In this document: one piece after another, positions 23,759 through 34,830 of the stretch | Position numbering within the stretch: position 1 is the stretch's first letter | Layout: every line of letters starts with the position of its first letter | NCBI GenBank assembly: GCA_016271365.2 | Contig: CM028132.1 | Coordinates: 1,189,891,001-1,189,955,000 of the forward strand | Source: Neoceratodus forsteri | Lineage: Eukaryota; Chordata; Ceratodontiformes; Ceratodontidae | Direction of reading: 5' to 3' | Length of the DNA stretch: 64,000 bases | The notes under the pieces: generated by a model | Databases searched by the model: none | Seen by the model: the letters and a program-made list of their open reading frames with translations, nothing else | What the model was told of the DNA's origin: nothing | Made by a program: the position numbers and the translations under genes

Positions 23759-24694
23759 TCCTCGAGGTGCATGTGATGAAGATGGGTCGGGATCCCCTCA
23801 CCTTCGGAGGGTGGCATCAGTCCTGGGATGCCAAGGCCAGGACTTTGGGCCCTTCCCTTGGGTCTCACTCTGGTACTATACGTACTGGGGGGGGGCAGGT
23901 CTCTGATAGTTCCATTCTCGCTGAGATGGGAAGTCTGTGTGAGGTCAGGTGGATAGTCATCCTCCTCCAGCAGGTTGGCTGAGCACCCCTCATGGTCTGC
24001 TGCCTCTTCAGAAGTGCAGACACCCCCCGATGTCACAGTCGCAGCTATAGGCTTGGTTCGAGCTGGCGGAGTCCTCGGTGCCACCAGTTGGCACTACTTC
24101 GGCTCCCGACACCTCCCTTTGTACTGGTGAGTGAGGTGCTGCTGCTGTTGGTGCTGGGTCTCCTTACAGTGCCATCCGCAGTACCAGGAGAGGGAGAGTT
24201 TTGGGGGTAGCCTCTTTGGTGGTCTCCCTGATCTCCTCCTTGGAGGAGGAGAAAGACTGGGATGACCCAGATTGGCTGCCCAACTCTCAGGAGTCCGATC
24301 GCTCTCCTATACCCAACTCTTTGGTCTACAGTATCACGGGATTGGTTGCTACTCTTTCTGGGCCTGCCCTTGGGGTCAACTCCTCCATGTCCTCTGGTGC
24401 TGCTCGCGGTGCAGATTCCTGTGCTGGAGAGGGGGTTGGTGCCAAGGGCAGCACCAGGTTGGAGTCCGTCACCAACCCCAGTGCTGGGTCTGGTTCTGGC
24501 ACCGTGAGCGTTGCTGAGTTGGATTCTGGTACCGATCCTGGTGCTGGGTTCGGTTCTGACACCATGCACAGTGCCAAGTTAGATTCCAGAGCTGGGGTGT
24601 GTTCTGAGATAGATTCTGGCACTATCCTTCTCCTGGGTACTAGGGGCTAACTGAGGAGCAGATCCTTGTCTGGGGAATTGGGCATGGGGAGATA

Positions 24695-25510
24695 GAGGTT
24701 TATTTATTTATTTGAAAATTTCAGATTAACACCTTTGTGCCAGAAGCTCTTTTACACAGGTTCCACATCAAAGTACATGAAAAAACACAATATATAGGAC
24801 ATACATAATATAATACATCATAAAACATTACAACTGTATGGGTAAAACAGACAATCCTAAGACACAAAAAAGTGAGTGTAGAGGCAGCAGGATGTGGGTA
24901 CAGGTAGTGGTAGTCAGGGGCTAGCGAGTAATACGGAATAAGGATTATGAGAGAAGGTAGAGAAATTTAACACAATGGCTACCAGTACAGATGGAGGAGC
25001 AGCCAGCAGGCCTTATCAAATTGAAGGGAGGGGCGGTGGGGTGATTAGGAAAAGGTATGGAGAACTTACTGGGAGAGGTAGGGCTACCAGTATAATCGGA
25101 GGAACAGCCCACAGGCCTTGTCTGATTGGTGGGAAGGGTGAGGGGATGTTAGGATGGAGAACTTACAGTGAGTGCCCATGGTCCTGGTGAACCAATAACA
25201 GTGATGACCCCAGGTTTATGTGAAACAGCTACAAGAGACATGGGCCACAAGAGACTCACAAAGTTTGCATTTAAACAAACCAAGAGAGGTTGCATTAGCG
25301 ATTTCATTGTGCAGGGGGTTAAACAATTTTGGAGCGCTGATTGCAAAGGACCATTGCCCTTGCAAAGTCTGACATCGGGGAACTTGTAGGGTTGAGCGAT
25401 CAGCACTTCTGGAAGGGCTGAGGAGATTAGCCTCAGGGGGTAGAAGACCATGGGTGGCCTTCTTTACTACAAGGCAGGTGTGGTAGGATATCACAGGTAC
25501 ATTGCATAGG
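24695..25510 (-). pseudogene. L2-type LINE fragment inserted in the DIRS element
   Basis: An antisense A-rich tail (tttatttatttatttg at 24700) begins the block. On the minus strand, 25450-25240 encodes VPRCQTLQGQWSFAISAP followed by KLFNPLHNEI, the terminal L2 motif 'AFSxxAPxLWNxLPxEI'. Within its 3' part, two diverged tandem copies of about 106 bp (roughly 24960-25070 and 25071-25170) share gctaccagta, aggagcag/aggaacag and ggccttrtc. It interrupts the gag relic. Confidence 0.75.
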
Positions 25511-25731
25511 TGTGATAGGTTGGTGTGCAGGCACTCTTCCAGAGCAGCTGGTGGCTCTGGGAGGAGCCACAGTGTGGACCCTTCACTTCTCGCCTCACCG
25601 GAACAGGTAAGGTCTGCAACGGGTGGAGCTAGGGGCCGCCCGCAAGGGACAGACTGGCTATGATGGCCCCATCGTGGGGTTCTTGTCCATGGGCATCACT
25701 TTAGCAGCCTTGTCTGGTTGGGCAACCTGCA

Positions 25732-26799
25732 GTGGGTGAGTTTTGTGGTCCCCCCCCTCCTAAGGGGTCTCCTGTGCATTCTCATAGCCCTAACAGAGAT
25801 CCTGCTCTGGCTTGCCAGACCTCTTCTCCACTGTTGGATCCTCTGCCTCCTCTCCATTCTCTACCAGGCCTCTGGGGCCCTTCAGGGCCAGTGACCTGCA
25901 AGCAGTTCAGGGCATCAGCAGCTGCTTTCCTCTGGTACCTCAGAACCCTGGACAAGGTCATCTTTAGACCTGAGCCTCCAGCCACCCCTGACTGTGAACT
26001 GGGCTCCTCTGCCTCCTCGTCTTCCTCCCCAGAGGAAGAGGATCCTTCTGTCCACCTGTCCTCAGATGCTGATATCACCAGCTATCGGCAATTCATGTCA
26101 GGGATGCCAGAGGAGCTCCACATCTCCCACTTTGCAAGCCACAATCCTGACCATGGACGCATGCTTTCCTTGGGGAGTTTAGTGCTGAAAACATTGTTAT
26201 CCCTCCATGGCTTATCCCTTTCATGGAGGTATTGCATCGGGGCTGACAGCATCCCTGTGCTCCCTCTCCAGCCGGAAGGGACTGTCAGCACAGGCACTGC
26301 ATACTCTGAGGTCTCCAGGTGCCATGCCCCAACCCTCTTCAGGGTGGAGCTCCTGGATACCCCTTCTGGGCATCGCTGCCCAAGGCACGACTGCCCCCTG
26401 ACTCGGTTGAGTTTGACTGCTGGGGTAGAAGAATTTTCTCGGTGGTATACCTCCTTTTGTGCACCTCGGTGCACCAGTTACACCAGGTTGCCTATGTTAG
26501 ACACCTGTGGATGGTGCTGGGACAACATCTGGCATCGTTGCCTGACACAGAGGCAACCACGCAAAGCCATTAGCTTCTCTGCAAGTGGTCTGGAGCTAGT
26601 GAGACACCAGGAAAGGGTGTCCTATGATGCCAGTGAGGTAGCCTCCAGGCTGGCAGGAACTGCAGTCTGCATTAGGCAGATGACATGGCTTTGGCTTTCC
26701 AGGTTATTAACCCTGGTCTGGCATAGGGTGACTGCCTCTCCCTTCCAAGGGGTGCCTTCCTTCTCCCAGGCAGCGGGAGTCTTCACTCACCCTGATTAG
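25732..26799 (+). pseudogene. DIRS gag C-terminal region, 355-codon open frame
   Basis: This is the longest open frame in the window. It has a Pro/Ser-rich start, an acidic stretch (SSSSSPEEEDPS) and a C-terminal segment YDASEVASRLAGTAVCIRQ followed by MTWLWL. That last segment resembles the 'D-A-x-V-S-S-R-A...A-x-R-R-x-A-W-L' motif near the end of DIRS gag proteins. Its place 3' of the zinc-knuckle relic and 5' of the internal complementary region fits. The frame carries no RT. Part of it (26200-26560) reads less like gag and may be frame-shifted. It is not a host gene in my view. Confidence 0.6.
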
Positions 26800-26925
26800 T
26801 CTTGGGCCTAGCCAGACCCATAAGTGGCCCCTTCCTCTCTGTGTTTTTTCCCCCACAGGAGGCTGAGGGAAGATCCAGCCCTCAGGGAGGTGCCAGCGCC
26901 ACAGCTGTGGTGCTTGGTACTCACC

Positions 26926-27040
26926 CACCAGTGATGAATGGTGAAGATTGATACAGGGAAGATATGAATATTATGTACCTACCATAATTCTTGATCTTCC
27001 TGTATATCTTCACCTTTCATCACTGATTCCCACTCACCAA
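26926..27040. repeat. DIRS internal complementary region
   Basis: Positions 26926-26968 are the complement of the left terminus (caccagtgatgaatggtgaa ... gatacagggaagat). Positions 26969-27040 are the complement of the right terminus (attatgtacctaccataatt ... cttcacctttcatcactg). The two meet head to tail near 26968, the diagnostic arrangement of DIRS elements. Confidence 0.85.
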
Positions 27041-27825
27041 CCCCTCTAGGACCTCATTCTCCTGGGCAGTGCCTCCTCCCTGCTTGCCTTCTCCCTAATT
27101 GAGGCCATCTGCGGGTGTAATCCCGCTGGCACCTCCGGGATCCCTGACTCTTCATCATCTGAAGCACCAGGGAGCCATCTCTGGGGAGAGGCAAGCAGGG
27201 GCTCTTGCCCTCTTTGTGCTAGAGGGCTCCTCTGGGTCTCTCACGACCTTGGCAGGGACTCTTTGTGGAGGGTGCCTTAGGCCAGGAGTTCCTTAATTTG
27301 TTCTGGGCTCCTTGGCTCTTTCAATCCTAGGCAGGTAGTTTGTTTGCCCTCATTCTTCAGTCCCCGTCTTCATTGCAGGGACTTCGAGGACCTTCTGTCT
27401 ACTTCCTTGGAGCCTTAGCTTGCTCCACTTTTCTTCTCCTCTGGTAATCCACTCCTGGGTTCCCATGGGGCAAGGTTCCCTCGGACCTCCCTTCTGATCC
27501 TTGGCCACATCTAGAGGCTTAAGTCCTCTGCCTCCACTGCTTTCTGGCAGTTCTGAGCATAACAAAAACAAAATAAAATAAGGGAGTCGGCAGCATTCTC
27601 AGGGCCAGATGTTCTCCTAATTAGGTGCCCTCCTTCCAGGGGGATCTTGCCTCGAGGTGGGTCCTTTCCCCACTTCATTTTGCAATAGGGGAGAGGGAGT
27701 GAGAGATCTGGTGGCCCCTTCCTTCTTTCTCTGGTGGACCAGGAGGGTGGTTCCTTGTGTGATGGTGACACCGGCATCCTGTGATGCTTCTTAGGAACTC
27801 TTGAGTCTGTGAAGCTTCAGTAATC

Positions 27826-28490
27826 AATCAATCAATTAATCAATCACTTTATTTAACCAGGCATAAACACCATTGAGCAAGCTCATTTTCAAGGTGGTCC
27901 TGGGCCTAAATACAATACAGTACACTTCATAAGATTACAATTACGGTGGACAATGGTGCAAAAAAAAAAAAAAAAAAAAGAAATAACATTGTGAAGGTGC
28001 CGGTCAATATGGCCTATACATACAGGTCAACATAATTAACATGCAAAGGTACATAATGACAAGCTTTACTGAAATGAGGAGAGACAACAATCCCATATAG
28101 TCTCCGCTGAGTAAGAACTCATACCTAAATGATAAAAATAAGGAGGTATTAGGAATAGGGTAGAAATTGGGGCGAAGAGTAGGCAGCCAAAAGGGAGGCC
28201 AGAATAGGTAAAAGGTAGAGAACAGGCAAGGTCATATTGGATTAAAGGAACTAGGCTTGTAGGTCCTAGGTTTCTGTTGTTAGGAATGTGGGGTGGATGA
28301 GATACTTAGGCGTAGGATTTGAGAGTGGCACCCGAGGCTTAGGGGTAATCGGCATCTGAAACAGTTGCATGATTCCTTCAGATAATCCGTTAATAGAGCT
28401 TTGAATATAAAAATGCTTGGAAGTGAGGATAATTTTAATGAGTCTTGCATAGTGTTCCAAAGTGATGGAAGTGAGAAATTGATTTAGCTA
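27826..28490 (-). pseudogene. L2-type LINE 3' fragment inserted in the DIRS element
   Basis: The caatcaatca repeats and tttatttaaccaggc at the start, then caccattgagcaagctcatt, match the 3' end of the LINE at 20828. An A19 run lies at 27961-27979. On the minus strand, 28480-28290 encodes a decayed LINE C-terminus with LWNTMQDSLKLSSLPSIFIF in one frame. The 5' part is missing. Confidence 0.75.
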
Positions 28491-28934
28491 TGCCTTGCCC
28501 AGCATCTGGTGATGTCCCTCAAAAACTCTTGAGCCTTGTCCTCTTGATCTCTTCTCTCTTGGGATGTTCCCCAGTTTAAAAAAAAAAAAAAAAGGAGGTT
28601 ACCCTCTTGGTCCTCAAGGAGACCTTCATTTGGGACCTCCCTTTTTGGGGTGCAGGTTTTCTCTCACTCTCTTTCTCGCTCTTCCTCTCCCCCTCTTTCC
28701 TTTCTCTACTTTCTTTGCCTCTTTCTTTGTTTCTCCCTCCCTCCCATCCTCTTAATTCCCCCTTGGCCTGCCCGGTGTTTGGGGTCTCCTCCCAGACCTC
28801 CTATAATCCTACCCCTCCTCCTGTGGTCGGCTTATTTCTTTTTCTGTTTATACCCTTTCCTTTTGCTATCCCTTGGGCTCCCTTGCCCCACCCTCCCCTC
28901 CTTCTTTTTCCTCAGTCTCTATTTTTCTCTCCAG

Positions 28935-29164
28935 CGAGCAGAATTGAGGTGGTAGCGGGGCCCACGTTGGTTACTGACCAACCCGCGAGTGCCACACAAT
29001 ACGTCAGTCTCGAGGGCGGCGCTGTTCCTGACATCAGGCCCTCCTCCTTAGGAAGCTGAAAAAGCTATAAGCTTACTGCAGGGTACTAGCACCTCTAGCT
29101 AGACCCACCAGTAATGAATGGTGAAGATATGCAGGAAGATCAAGAATTACGATAGGTACATAAT
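28935..29164 (-). repeat. DIRS right inverted terminal repeat
   Basis: Reverse complement of the left repeat: gaggtggtag, ggttactgaccaacccgcg, cctccttaggaagctgaaaa, cccaccagtaatgaatggtg and the outermost caagaattacgataggtaca. The last 30 bases also match the right half of the internal complementary region, which sets the end at about 29164. Confidence 0.85.
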
Positions 29165-29840
29165 TTTCATTTTCCATCAAATCCAATCTTGGTTTACACT
29201 GAATATGTTAGTTGAAACACAAGGCCTGCTTTTTCACTCTAAGGCAAAAATCGGAACATATTCTGAACCCCTGGATGCTACTAGTACATTTGGCTCTTCC
29301 ATTATTATTGCTGACTCCTTCAAATAATCTAGGAGTCACCCTTGACCCCCAGCTAGATATCTCCCTGCACATCCAGAATATATGTAATTCAGTTAATAAC
29401 AAGTTTGGCAAGACCTACAGGGCAAAGGGCATCCCCATTTCTGCAGTGCATCTCGCCCTTGCCAGAGAAGTGCTCCTTCCCACCCTTAATTATGAGCTGC
29501 TTACTTTTACTCATGCTGCTAACTCCTCCTTATCTAAGTGGGATGTGTCGCCTATAACAGTGTATGTCATTTTGCCCTGTCATCTGCTTGTCTCACTCAT
29601 CACTGTGAGCTCTGTGAGAAACTGGAATGGTTGACTCTGGGGAACTATTGCTCCTCTGCTTTGGATTGGTTTATTGACAAGGTGATTAGAACTGCCCATC
29701 CTGGCGGAGCAACTAAGAGCTGTTAACTCAAGTTACCCTCACAGATATCGTAACTTGTCTCTGCTATCTGTTCCAAAAACCCTTACAGCCATGGGAGATC
29801 AGGCCTTTGCTGTCTGTGCACCCAGGGTATGGAACTCCCT
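29165..29840 (+). pseudogene. L2-type LINE C-terminal fragment
   Basis: The plus-strand translation at 29212-29634 contains NNLGVTLDPQLDISLHIQ, the thumb motif 'LGVxLDxxLxxxxHI'. Further along, in another frame (29735-29840), it gives RYRNLSLLSVPKTLTAMGDQ and AFAVCAPRVWNSL, the terminal L2 motif. It is cut off at about 29840 by an antisense CR1 fragment. Confidence 0.82.
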
Positions 29841-30330
29841 TGGATGTCCCTACTTCTAGCTGAAGCCTCTGCTGGGAGGCTCCGGTCTACGTCCAGCAGG
29901 TTGAAGTCCCCCATCAGCAGCACCTTCACCTTTTTTGCCATCTTGCCAGTGACTTCTACCAGTACCTTATCTAATTCTTCCCCTGATATCCAATCTGATA
30001 TGATTACACCCTGCTCTCTTGCTGATTGGTGGTCATCAGTACCACCCCACCTATTTTGTACTCCACCCCTGGGTCTCTGTGCCGCAAGTACATTATTGTG
30101 CATGTTTTCGGATTGAAACCCAGCTATCATACACTTAACCACTTCAAAAATGTCAGATCACTGCTTATCATTTACACCCCCCTGGTGTGTCCACTCTATT
30201 ACAAAACCTGTACTTACCCCACACCTGGCCAAATCTTTTGAGGATCCCTTCCTGCAAAAATTGTGAGAAAAACATTACACCTAATCTCTGCCAGCATTTA
30301 AATCTCACATACTGTCTAGCAAGAGGAATC
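29841..30330 (-). pseudogene. CR1-type LINE fragment, endonuclease region plus downstream pieces
   Basis: On the minus strand, 29960-29890 encodes KVKVLLMGDFNLLDVD, the conserved 'VLLMGDFNLPxIDW' motif of the CR1/L2 AP-type endonuclease. The neighbouring 30030-30140 stretch reads as the 'cattgaatttcatctgccat'-type CR1 RT/thumb region in antisense. The two parts are not colinear with a full element, so this is a rearranged or doubly truncated copy. Confidence 0.6.
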
Positions 30331-30375
30331 GTAGTAGACATAGGATCTTTCGATGCTGTTATATCACATTTCTGA

Positions 30376-30570
30376 CTTATCTACTGTGGTCCAGCAGCAT
30401 TTCGACATCACTACTGTGGTCCAACAGCATATGTAAGCTTTATTTAATCAGGTTTATAATAAAGTTAGACAAAAAGCAACAGCATTACAGATGTATAGGA
30501 CAGTTTACAAAATGAAGATATATCCAACCATCATAATTATTCAGCTAAGAAGTTCACTACACTTGTGGTA
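30376..30570. repeat. Short tandem duplication and antisense LINE tail
   Basis: ctactgtggtccagcagcat at about 30380 is repeated as ctactgtggtccaacagcat at about 30411. A tttatttaatcaggtttata segment follows (30437-30456), similar to the antisense LINE tails at 20838 and 27840. Confidence 0.5.
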
Positions 30571-30642
30571 GTTCTTTGGTTCCCTTGTACAAGTACAGCA
30601 TCTTGAAGTGAGTGGCTTTGCATACACAGCAACATTGAACGA

Positions 30643-30812
30643 TACACTGTACATCATAGAGAATACTGGTTTGGCAACCATGCACAACCAGCCTGATTAC
30701 ACCAGACCTCAAGAGTGAAGCTCGAGAGATCCATTGTAATTGGAAGCCAGAGGTGGCAGCGCAGGTTATTTGGGCATGCAGTTGCCCAACCTATATTTTT
30801 TTTTATAGTGTA
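30643..30812. mobile_element. Fold-back MITE, family M, copy C
   Basis: The ends are TACACTGTACATCATAG and ATTTTTTTTTATAGTGTA, with inner ggcaaccatgcacaacca and gcatgcagttgcccaacc. The centre carries acctcaagagtgaagctcgagag. The outer plan agrees with copies at 17812 and 19172, but the loop differs. Confidence 0.62.
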
Positions 30813-30859
30813 GATTTTTGTTTGTTTTTGTGCGTGTGTGTATATTTTGAGTTTTATTT

Positions 30860-30956
30860 TTAAACAAAACTGCCGAGCCACTGGATGTGTCCCGAGATGG
30901 CTCCGCTTTCACTTTCATGTTCTCTCGCACCCAGTGGCTTGGCAGGTTTGTTTAAA
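30860..30956. mobile_element. Small inverted-repeat element
   Basis: TTTTTAAACAAAACTGCC and GGCAGGTTTGTTTAAAA face each other, continued by gagccactgg / ccagtggctt. This makes an imperfect stem of about 27 bp around a loop of about 40 bp. Too little is present to assign a superfamily. Confidence 0.5.
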
Positions 30957-31980
30957 ACAAACAAAAAAAAGTGTGTGCGTGGTAGTTCTGAGCACAGGTG
31001 GCTGCAGATTTCAAAATCAGCTAATATGTTGTTGTACCACAGAAGGGTGCAGCCACATTCCATAACCTTTGAACTGTGGCGCAACTACATTTCAGCAAGG
31101 AAGGAAATCCATGCTGAACAAGGACCATACACTATAACATTTTTAATCAGCCCTTTCATGATGGGACCCAACAATTTGTTAAAGATTTTTTAGGCCTTTT
31201 GTGTGTGCAGTACAGACACACACACACACAAACTCTATGGTGCCTTTGTCATATGTTGCTGAGCTTGATGTATGCCTCAGTCGAAGGGTAGGGATGGACT
31301 TACACAAATGTTGGCCCTGTACACACTGTGGATCAAAACATTTTAAGTGCCTTAAACTGCTTTAAATATTCCTAGTACTGTTTGCATCCAGACTACAAGC
31401 CTCTCAAAACATTTTAATAAAAACATTTTTAAACCCTACTTGGTACATAGTCTTAATGCTGTTTTTAAAAATATTTTTAGCACCAACATTGTTTCACTCA
31501 CAGGTCTGGAAGAAACAGTTCTAGCTGCAGTGCAGGCAGCAAGAAGAGTTCTATTTATTGAAACTGATAGGAAATGGTTGGGGGAAGAACAGGTTAAACA
31601 CCAGTAGTGTGGACACACTAAACTGTTAACAAGAATGGTTACTGCATGGTGTGAACGCATTAAACGTTTTTCACAAAACTGGTTTTAAAAACAGTTTTCA
31701 AAAACGGCTCTTCTGTATAGTGTGAACACATCCATAGTTTATATGTGGTGCGGCGACTGTTGAGGAACTTTTGCATGGGAAGTTGTTAGTCATTCAGAAT
31801 TTGCGACGGCCAGCCTATACAATTCTTGAACCATCAGGTAGTGAATGGCCAGAGCGTCAAAATGGATTTTTACTACAAAATGGGGCAGTTAAAGGAATTC
31901 TGTTACTAACACTACCATGTGCAGCATGCCTGGCCAGTTAAAGGATGCATCTCATTTGCCCTGAAACACTTGGCTTTGTA
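30957..31980. other. No gene recognised
   Basis: Non-coding sequence with a (CA)n run at about 31211-31230. Open frames here are short and unrecognised. At 31330-31720 there are repeated gtttttaaaaa and ttcacaaaactgg-like phrases without a clear unit. Confidence 0.45.
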
Positions 31981-32902
31981 CACTACAGGTCAAAAGTTTT
32001 AGAACACCCCCATTTTCCAGTATTTATTGAAATTTAAGCAATTCAAGTCCAGTGAATAACCTGAAATGGTACAAAGGTAAGCGGTAAACTGCTAGAGGTT
32101 AAAAAAAAAAAGATTAGGTTAGCAAAAACTGCTTTAGAGAAATTGCAAAGAAAGCCAAGGTGTCAGTGAGTACAGTTTCCTACACCATCAAAAGGCACTT
32201 GGAAACTGGAGGAAACTCTGACAGGAAGAGGTCTGGCAGACCCAAAGCCACAACAGAATCAGAAGACAAGTTTCTGAGAGTCAACAGCTTGCGTGATAGG
32301 CGGCTCACAGGACAACAGCACAGAGTGACTGGCACCCTGAACCAAAAGGGCTACCACAGCATTTTGCAGCGCCATGTAATACCCTCTGGTCTACGCCTAG
32401 TTGGTCAGGGGTTCATCCTACAGCAAGATAATGACCCAAAACATACCTCCAGGCTATGTAAGAACTACCTGAGAAAAGAACAAGATGGTAGGCTTCAAAT
32501 CATGGAATGGCCAGCACAGTCTCCAGACTTAAACCCCATCGAGCTGGTTTGGGATGAACTGGACAGAAGGGTGAAAGCAAAGCAACCTACAAAGTGCAAC
32601 ACATTTGTGGGAACTTCTGCAACAGTGTTGGGAAGAACTTCCTAACAATATTTGATGTCCATTGTAGAAGAATGCCACGAGTGTGTTCATGATTACAGTA
32701 TATCTGCAAAAGGTGGCTACTTTGATGAGTCAAAAATTTAGATTAAATTTTGTTAAACAAAATGATTCTATGATTTCTTTTTTATCTCCAATTGTTTATT
32801 TGTTCTATGCTTTAATTTCAGAGTACATTGAGACATTAACCTGCGTAAATTTCAATAAAAACTGGAAAAATGGGGGTGTTCTAAAACTTTTGACCAGTAG
32901 TG
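31981..32902 (+). mobile_element. Tc1/mariner element, internally deleted
   Basis: The terminal inverted repeats begin CACTACAGGTCAAAAGTTTT and end AAAACTTTTGACCAGTAGTG, each extended by agaacaccccc / gggggtgttct. The element is flanked by TA at 31979-31980 and 32903-32904, the Tc1/mariner target. At 922 bp it is much shorter than the usual 1.3-1.7 kb. Confidence 0.92.
32160..32645 (+). pseudogene. Tc1 transposase relic with internal deletion
   Basis: The first part is the C-terminal half of the paired-like DNA-binding domain (STVSYTIKRHLETGGNSD, KRSGRPKATTE). It then jumps to HRVTGTLNQKGYHSILQRH and the catalytic core's second half (FILQQDNDPKHTS and SPDLNPIELVWDEL). The first catalytic Asp and its surroundings are lost in the deletion, so it cannot be active. 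Counting from the first Asp of DNDPKH to the Glu of PIE gives 37 intervening residues, not 34, which points to a DD37E-type subgroup of Tc1-like elements. Confidence 0.88.
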
Positions 32903-32940
32903 TAGCTCCTTTCATTCTGTAAAAAAACACCTCACATGAG

Positions 32941-33172
32941 ATGTAGTTTGGACTAGTGATTAGAACACCAGCTTAGGAACAAGGAGATATAGGTTCAAAG
33001 CCAACTAGAGCCAAATACTCACTGTGTGACCTTGGGCAATTCACTTAACCTCCCAGTGCTTCTGTCCATCCAGCTGTGGAAAATGTGTAGAATCAGGGCT
33101 GTACTGGAAACAAGACGTTGTATCTCAACTGGACTATCCTGGCTAAATAAACTGTAAAATAAATCAATACAT
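32941..33172 (+). repeat. CORE-SINE (MIR/Deu-like)
   Basis: A tRNA-like head (ctagtgattagaacacc, then box B aggttcaaagcc at 32990-33002) is followed by the CORE motif gtgtgaccttgggcaattca and cttaacctcccagtgcttct. The end is ggctaaataaactgtaaaat. This is the standard head-CORE-tail order of the superfamily, and the strand is plus. Confidence 0.85.
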
Positions 33173-34599
33173 TTTGTTGCATTTACGTTTGAGGTGGTGA
33201 AGCTTCGAAAATTATCTCAAGTGTGAACCTCAAAAGAAAAAAAAGTTTAAAAGTTCTCTTCTCTGTGGTTCTCACTAATTTGTCAGTGATCCAACTTTTA
33301 TACAGAAAGAGATTTAGTTCTCAATTTTTTCAGGACCTGGAGGATTTCCTAATTTAGGACCCCAGAAGTGGGAAAGTATTTCTCCATTTATTTGGGGTGA
33401 TGCTAGTTAGTTGAAATATTCCTTTGTGGCAATTGAGAAGCTAAAATGTTGATTTCTAAACCAGCCCATCTGCACATCACATATGTTGATCTTAATTGTG
33501 AGAGTCTGGTTTCGGACCTAGCGGGCGAGTGCCAAAACATTGCACTGTACCGAAACAAAGCAGGTACTTTGACTGATAGCTAGTGAAGGCTAAGTAAAAC
33601 AATCTGAAAACCCTGGCCTCCTGTAGAGCTCATGTCAGCAGTTTTTCTTCACTGTGCATGTCCATTCTCAATTCCAGCTTTTGTTAGCCCTTCTGAGATT
33701 GGAATGTTAGGGGATGGCATTTTATTGAATGTGCTTGTTAAAACAATATGCATCCTGTAGTTTTGCAGTTCAGTAATTCAAATGAGTCTTAAATGCACCC
33801 ACTGTAAGGAGTCATGCATTTGAATATAAAAAAAAAAAAAATTGCGCATGGCATTACTAAATAAACTGGTTCTTTAATTAGTGTTTTTAAGGAGGTAGAA
33901 TTGATTTACTGTAGCTTGTCCTTCAGTGTTCCAATTAAAAAATAAATAAAAAGTGAATCCACTGCTGAGCTAATAACAGTTTTGGATGATCTAACTCTTC
34001 CCCTTTCGTCACAAAGGGAAATGAAAATTACCTGATGCCAATATGGCCCTGCACTTTGCAGCAGTATGGTGCAATGCAGCCTACTTTTGTATGATGTTTC
34101 CCATACAAAGTATATCTCAGTATGCTTCACTGTGGGATTAACACCTCCAAACAGGAAATACAGCATACAGAATTTAGGGGATGCAAAATGTAAAACTTAA
34201 ATCAGAGCAAGAGAGAGAGAGATTGGGGGAACATTAGAAGGCATGTTTTCTTGCAGAGGGTGGTGAACCTATGGAACACACTTCCAGTGCACATGAAAAG
34301 TACAGGCTTTTAAGGTAAATAGAGAAAAGCTGCAGCACCTGCTAGTGAGTTCAAAGAGGTAAAGCGCTTCATCAGAAAGTCAATTTATTAAAAATAAAGC
34401 ACAGTGTCACCCATAACAGGTTCAAGGTAAGCCTGAATACATTTCTGCTTACCAAGGAATCACAGGTACCCTGGGTAATAGTGTGGATAGTGAGTGTCCA
34501 TAAATTAGTGCATGATTGCACTGCAGACTTATTCCTTTCTGCTTATGAAGTTGGGGTTGGGGGATGACAACAATAAACCTAGAGCCCCTTCCCATCTCA
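33173..34599. other. No gene recognised
   Basis: AT-rich non-coding sequence with an A14 run near 33829. No exon, RNA gene or mobile element is recognised. Confidence 0.5.
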
Positions 34600-34808
34600 C
34601 CATACAAACATATGAAAATGCCAGCAGAAATAGGCCTCACAGTCTGTTGAGTCTGCAGCTAGCCCCTCATCTCGCAGCTGCCCCTCCCACTCCTCCCCTC
34701 CTTAGATTTACCCTCTCCCTCCCCCTGTCCCGTCACCTCTTGAAACTGCCCACCATCTTACAGGCCACCACCTCCTGTGGTAGAGTGTTACACTTGCCCA
34801 TGGGATCC
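34600..34808 (-). repeat. CR1-type 3' UTR fragment, antisense
   Basis: The gaaactgcccaccatcttac / caccacctcctgtggtagag stretch reads like the antisense CR1 3' region seen better at 2030-2160 (cgacctcctccgaaggctgt). It ends where the longer plus-strand LINE begins. Confidence 0.55.
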
Positions 34809-34830
34809 GGTCATAACAGCGCGGACGAAA

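Larger units (their letters stand above)
23149..29164 (+). mobile_element. DIRS retrotransposon, internally deleted (non-autonomous)
   Basis: The element has the DIRS layout: inverted terminal repeats (about 23149-23375 and 28935-29164), gag-like coding relics between them, and an internal complementary region at 26926-27040 made of the complement of the left end joined to the complement of the right end. The reverse transcriptase, methyltransferase-like and tyrosine recombinase genes expected between gag and the internal complementary region are absent, because gag relics end only about 190 bp before that region. Two L2-type fragments (about 24695-25510 and 27826-28490) have inserted into it. 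DIRS elements move through a circular intermediate made with the internal complementary region and do not duplicate the target site; I see no duplication here. Confidence 0.85.

Noticed and set aside
25732..26799. Longest open frame (355 codons) as a host gene
   Set aside because: It lies inside the DIRS element between gag-type motifs and the internal complementary region, has a DIRS gag-like C-terminal segment and no splice context of its own.
30859..31165. Coding potential around a short hairpin (microRNA-like)
   Set aside because: The stem is imperfect, AT-rich at its base and resembles a transposon end more than a pre-miRNA; no supporting feature was seen.
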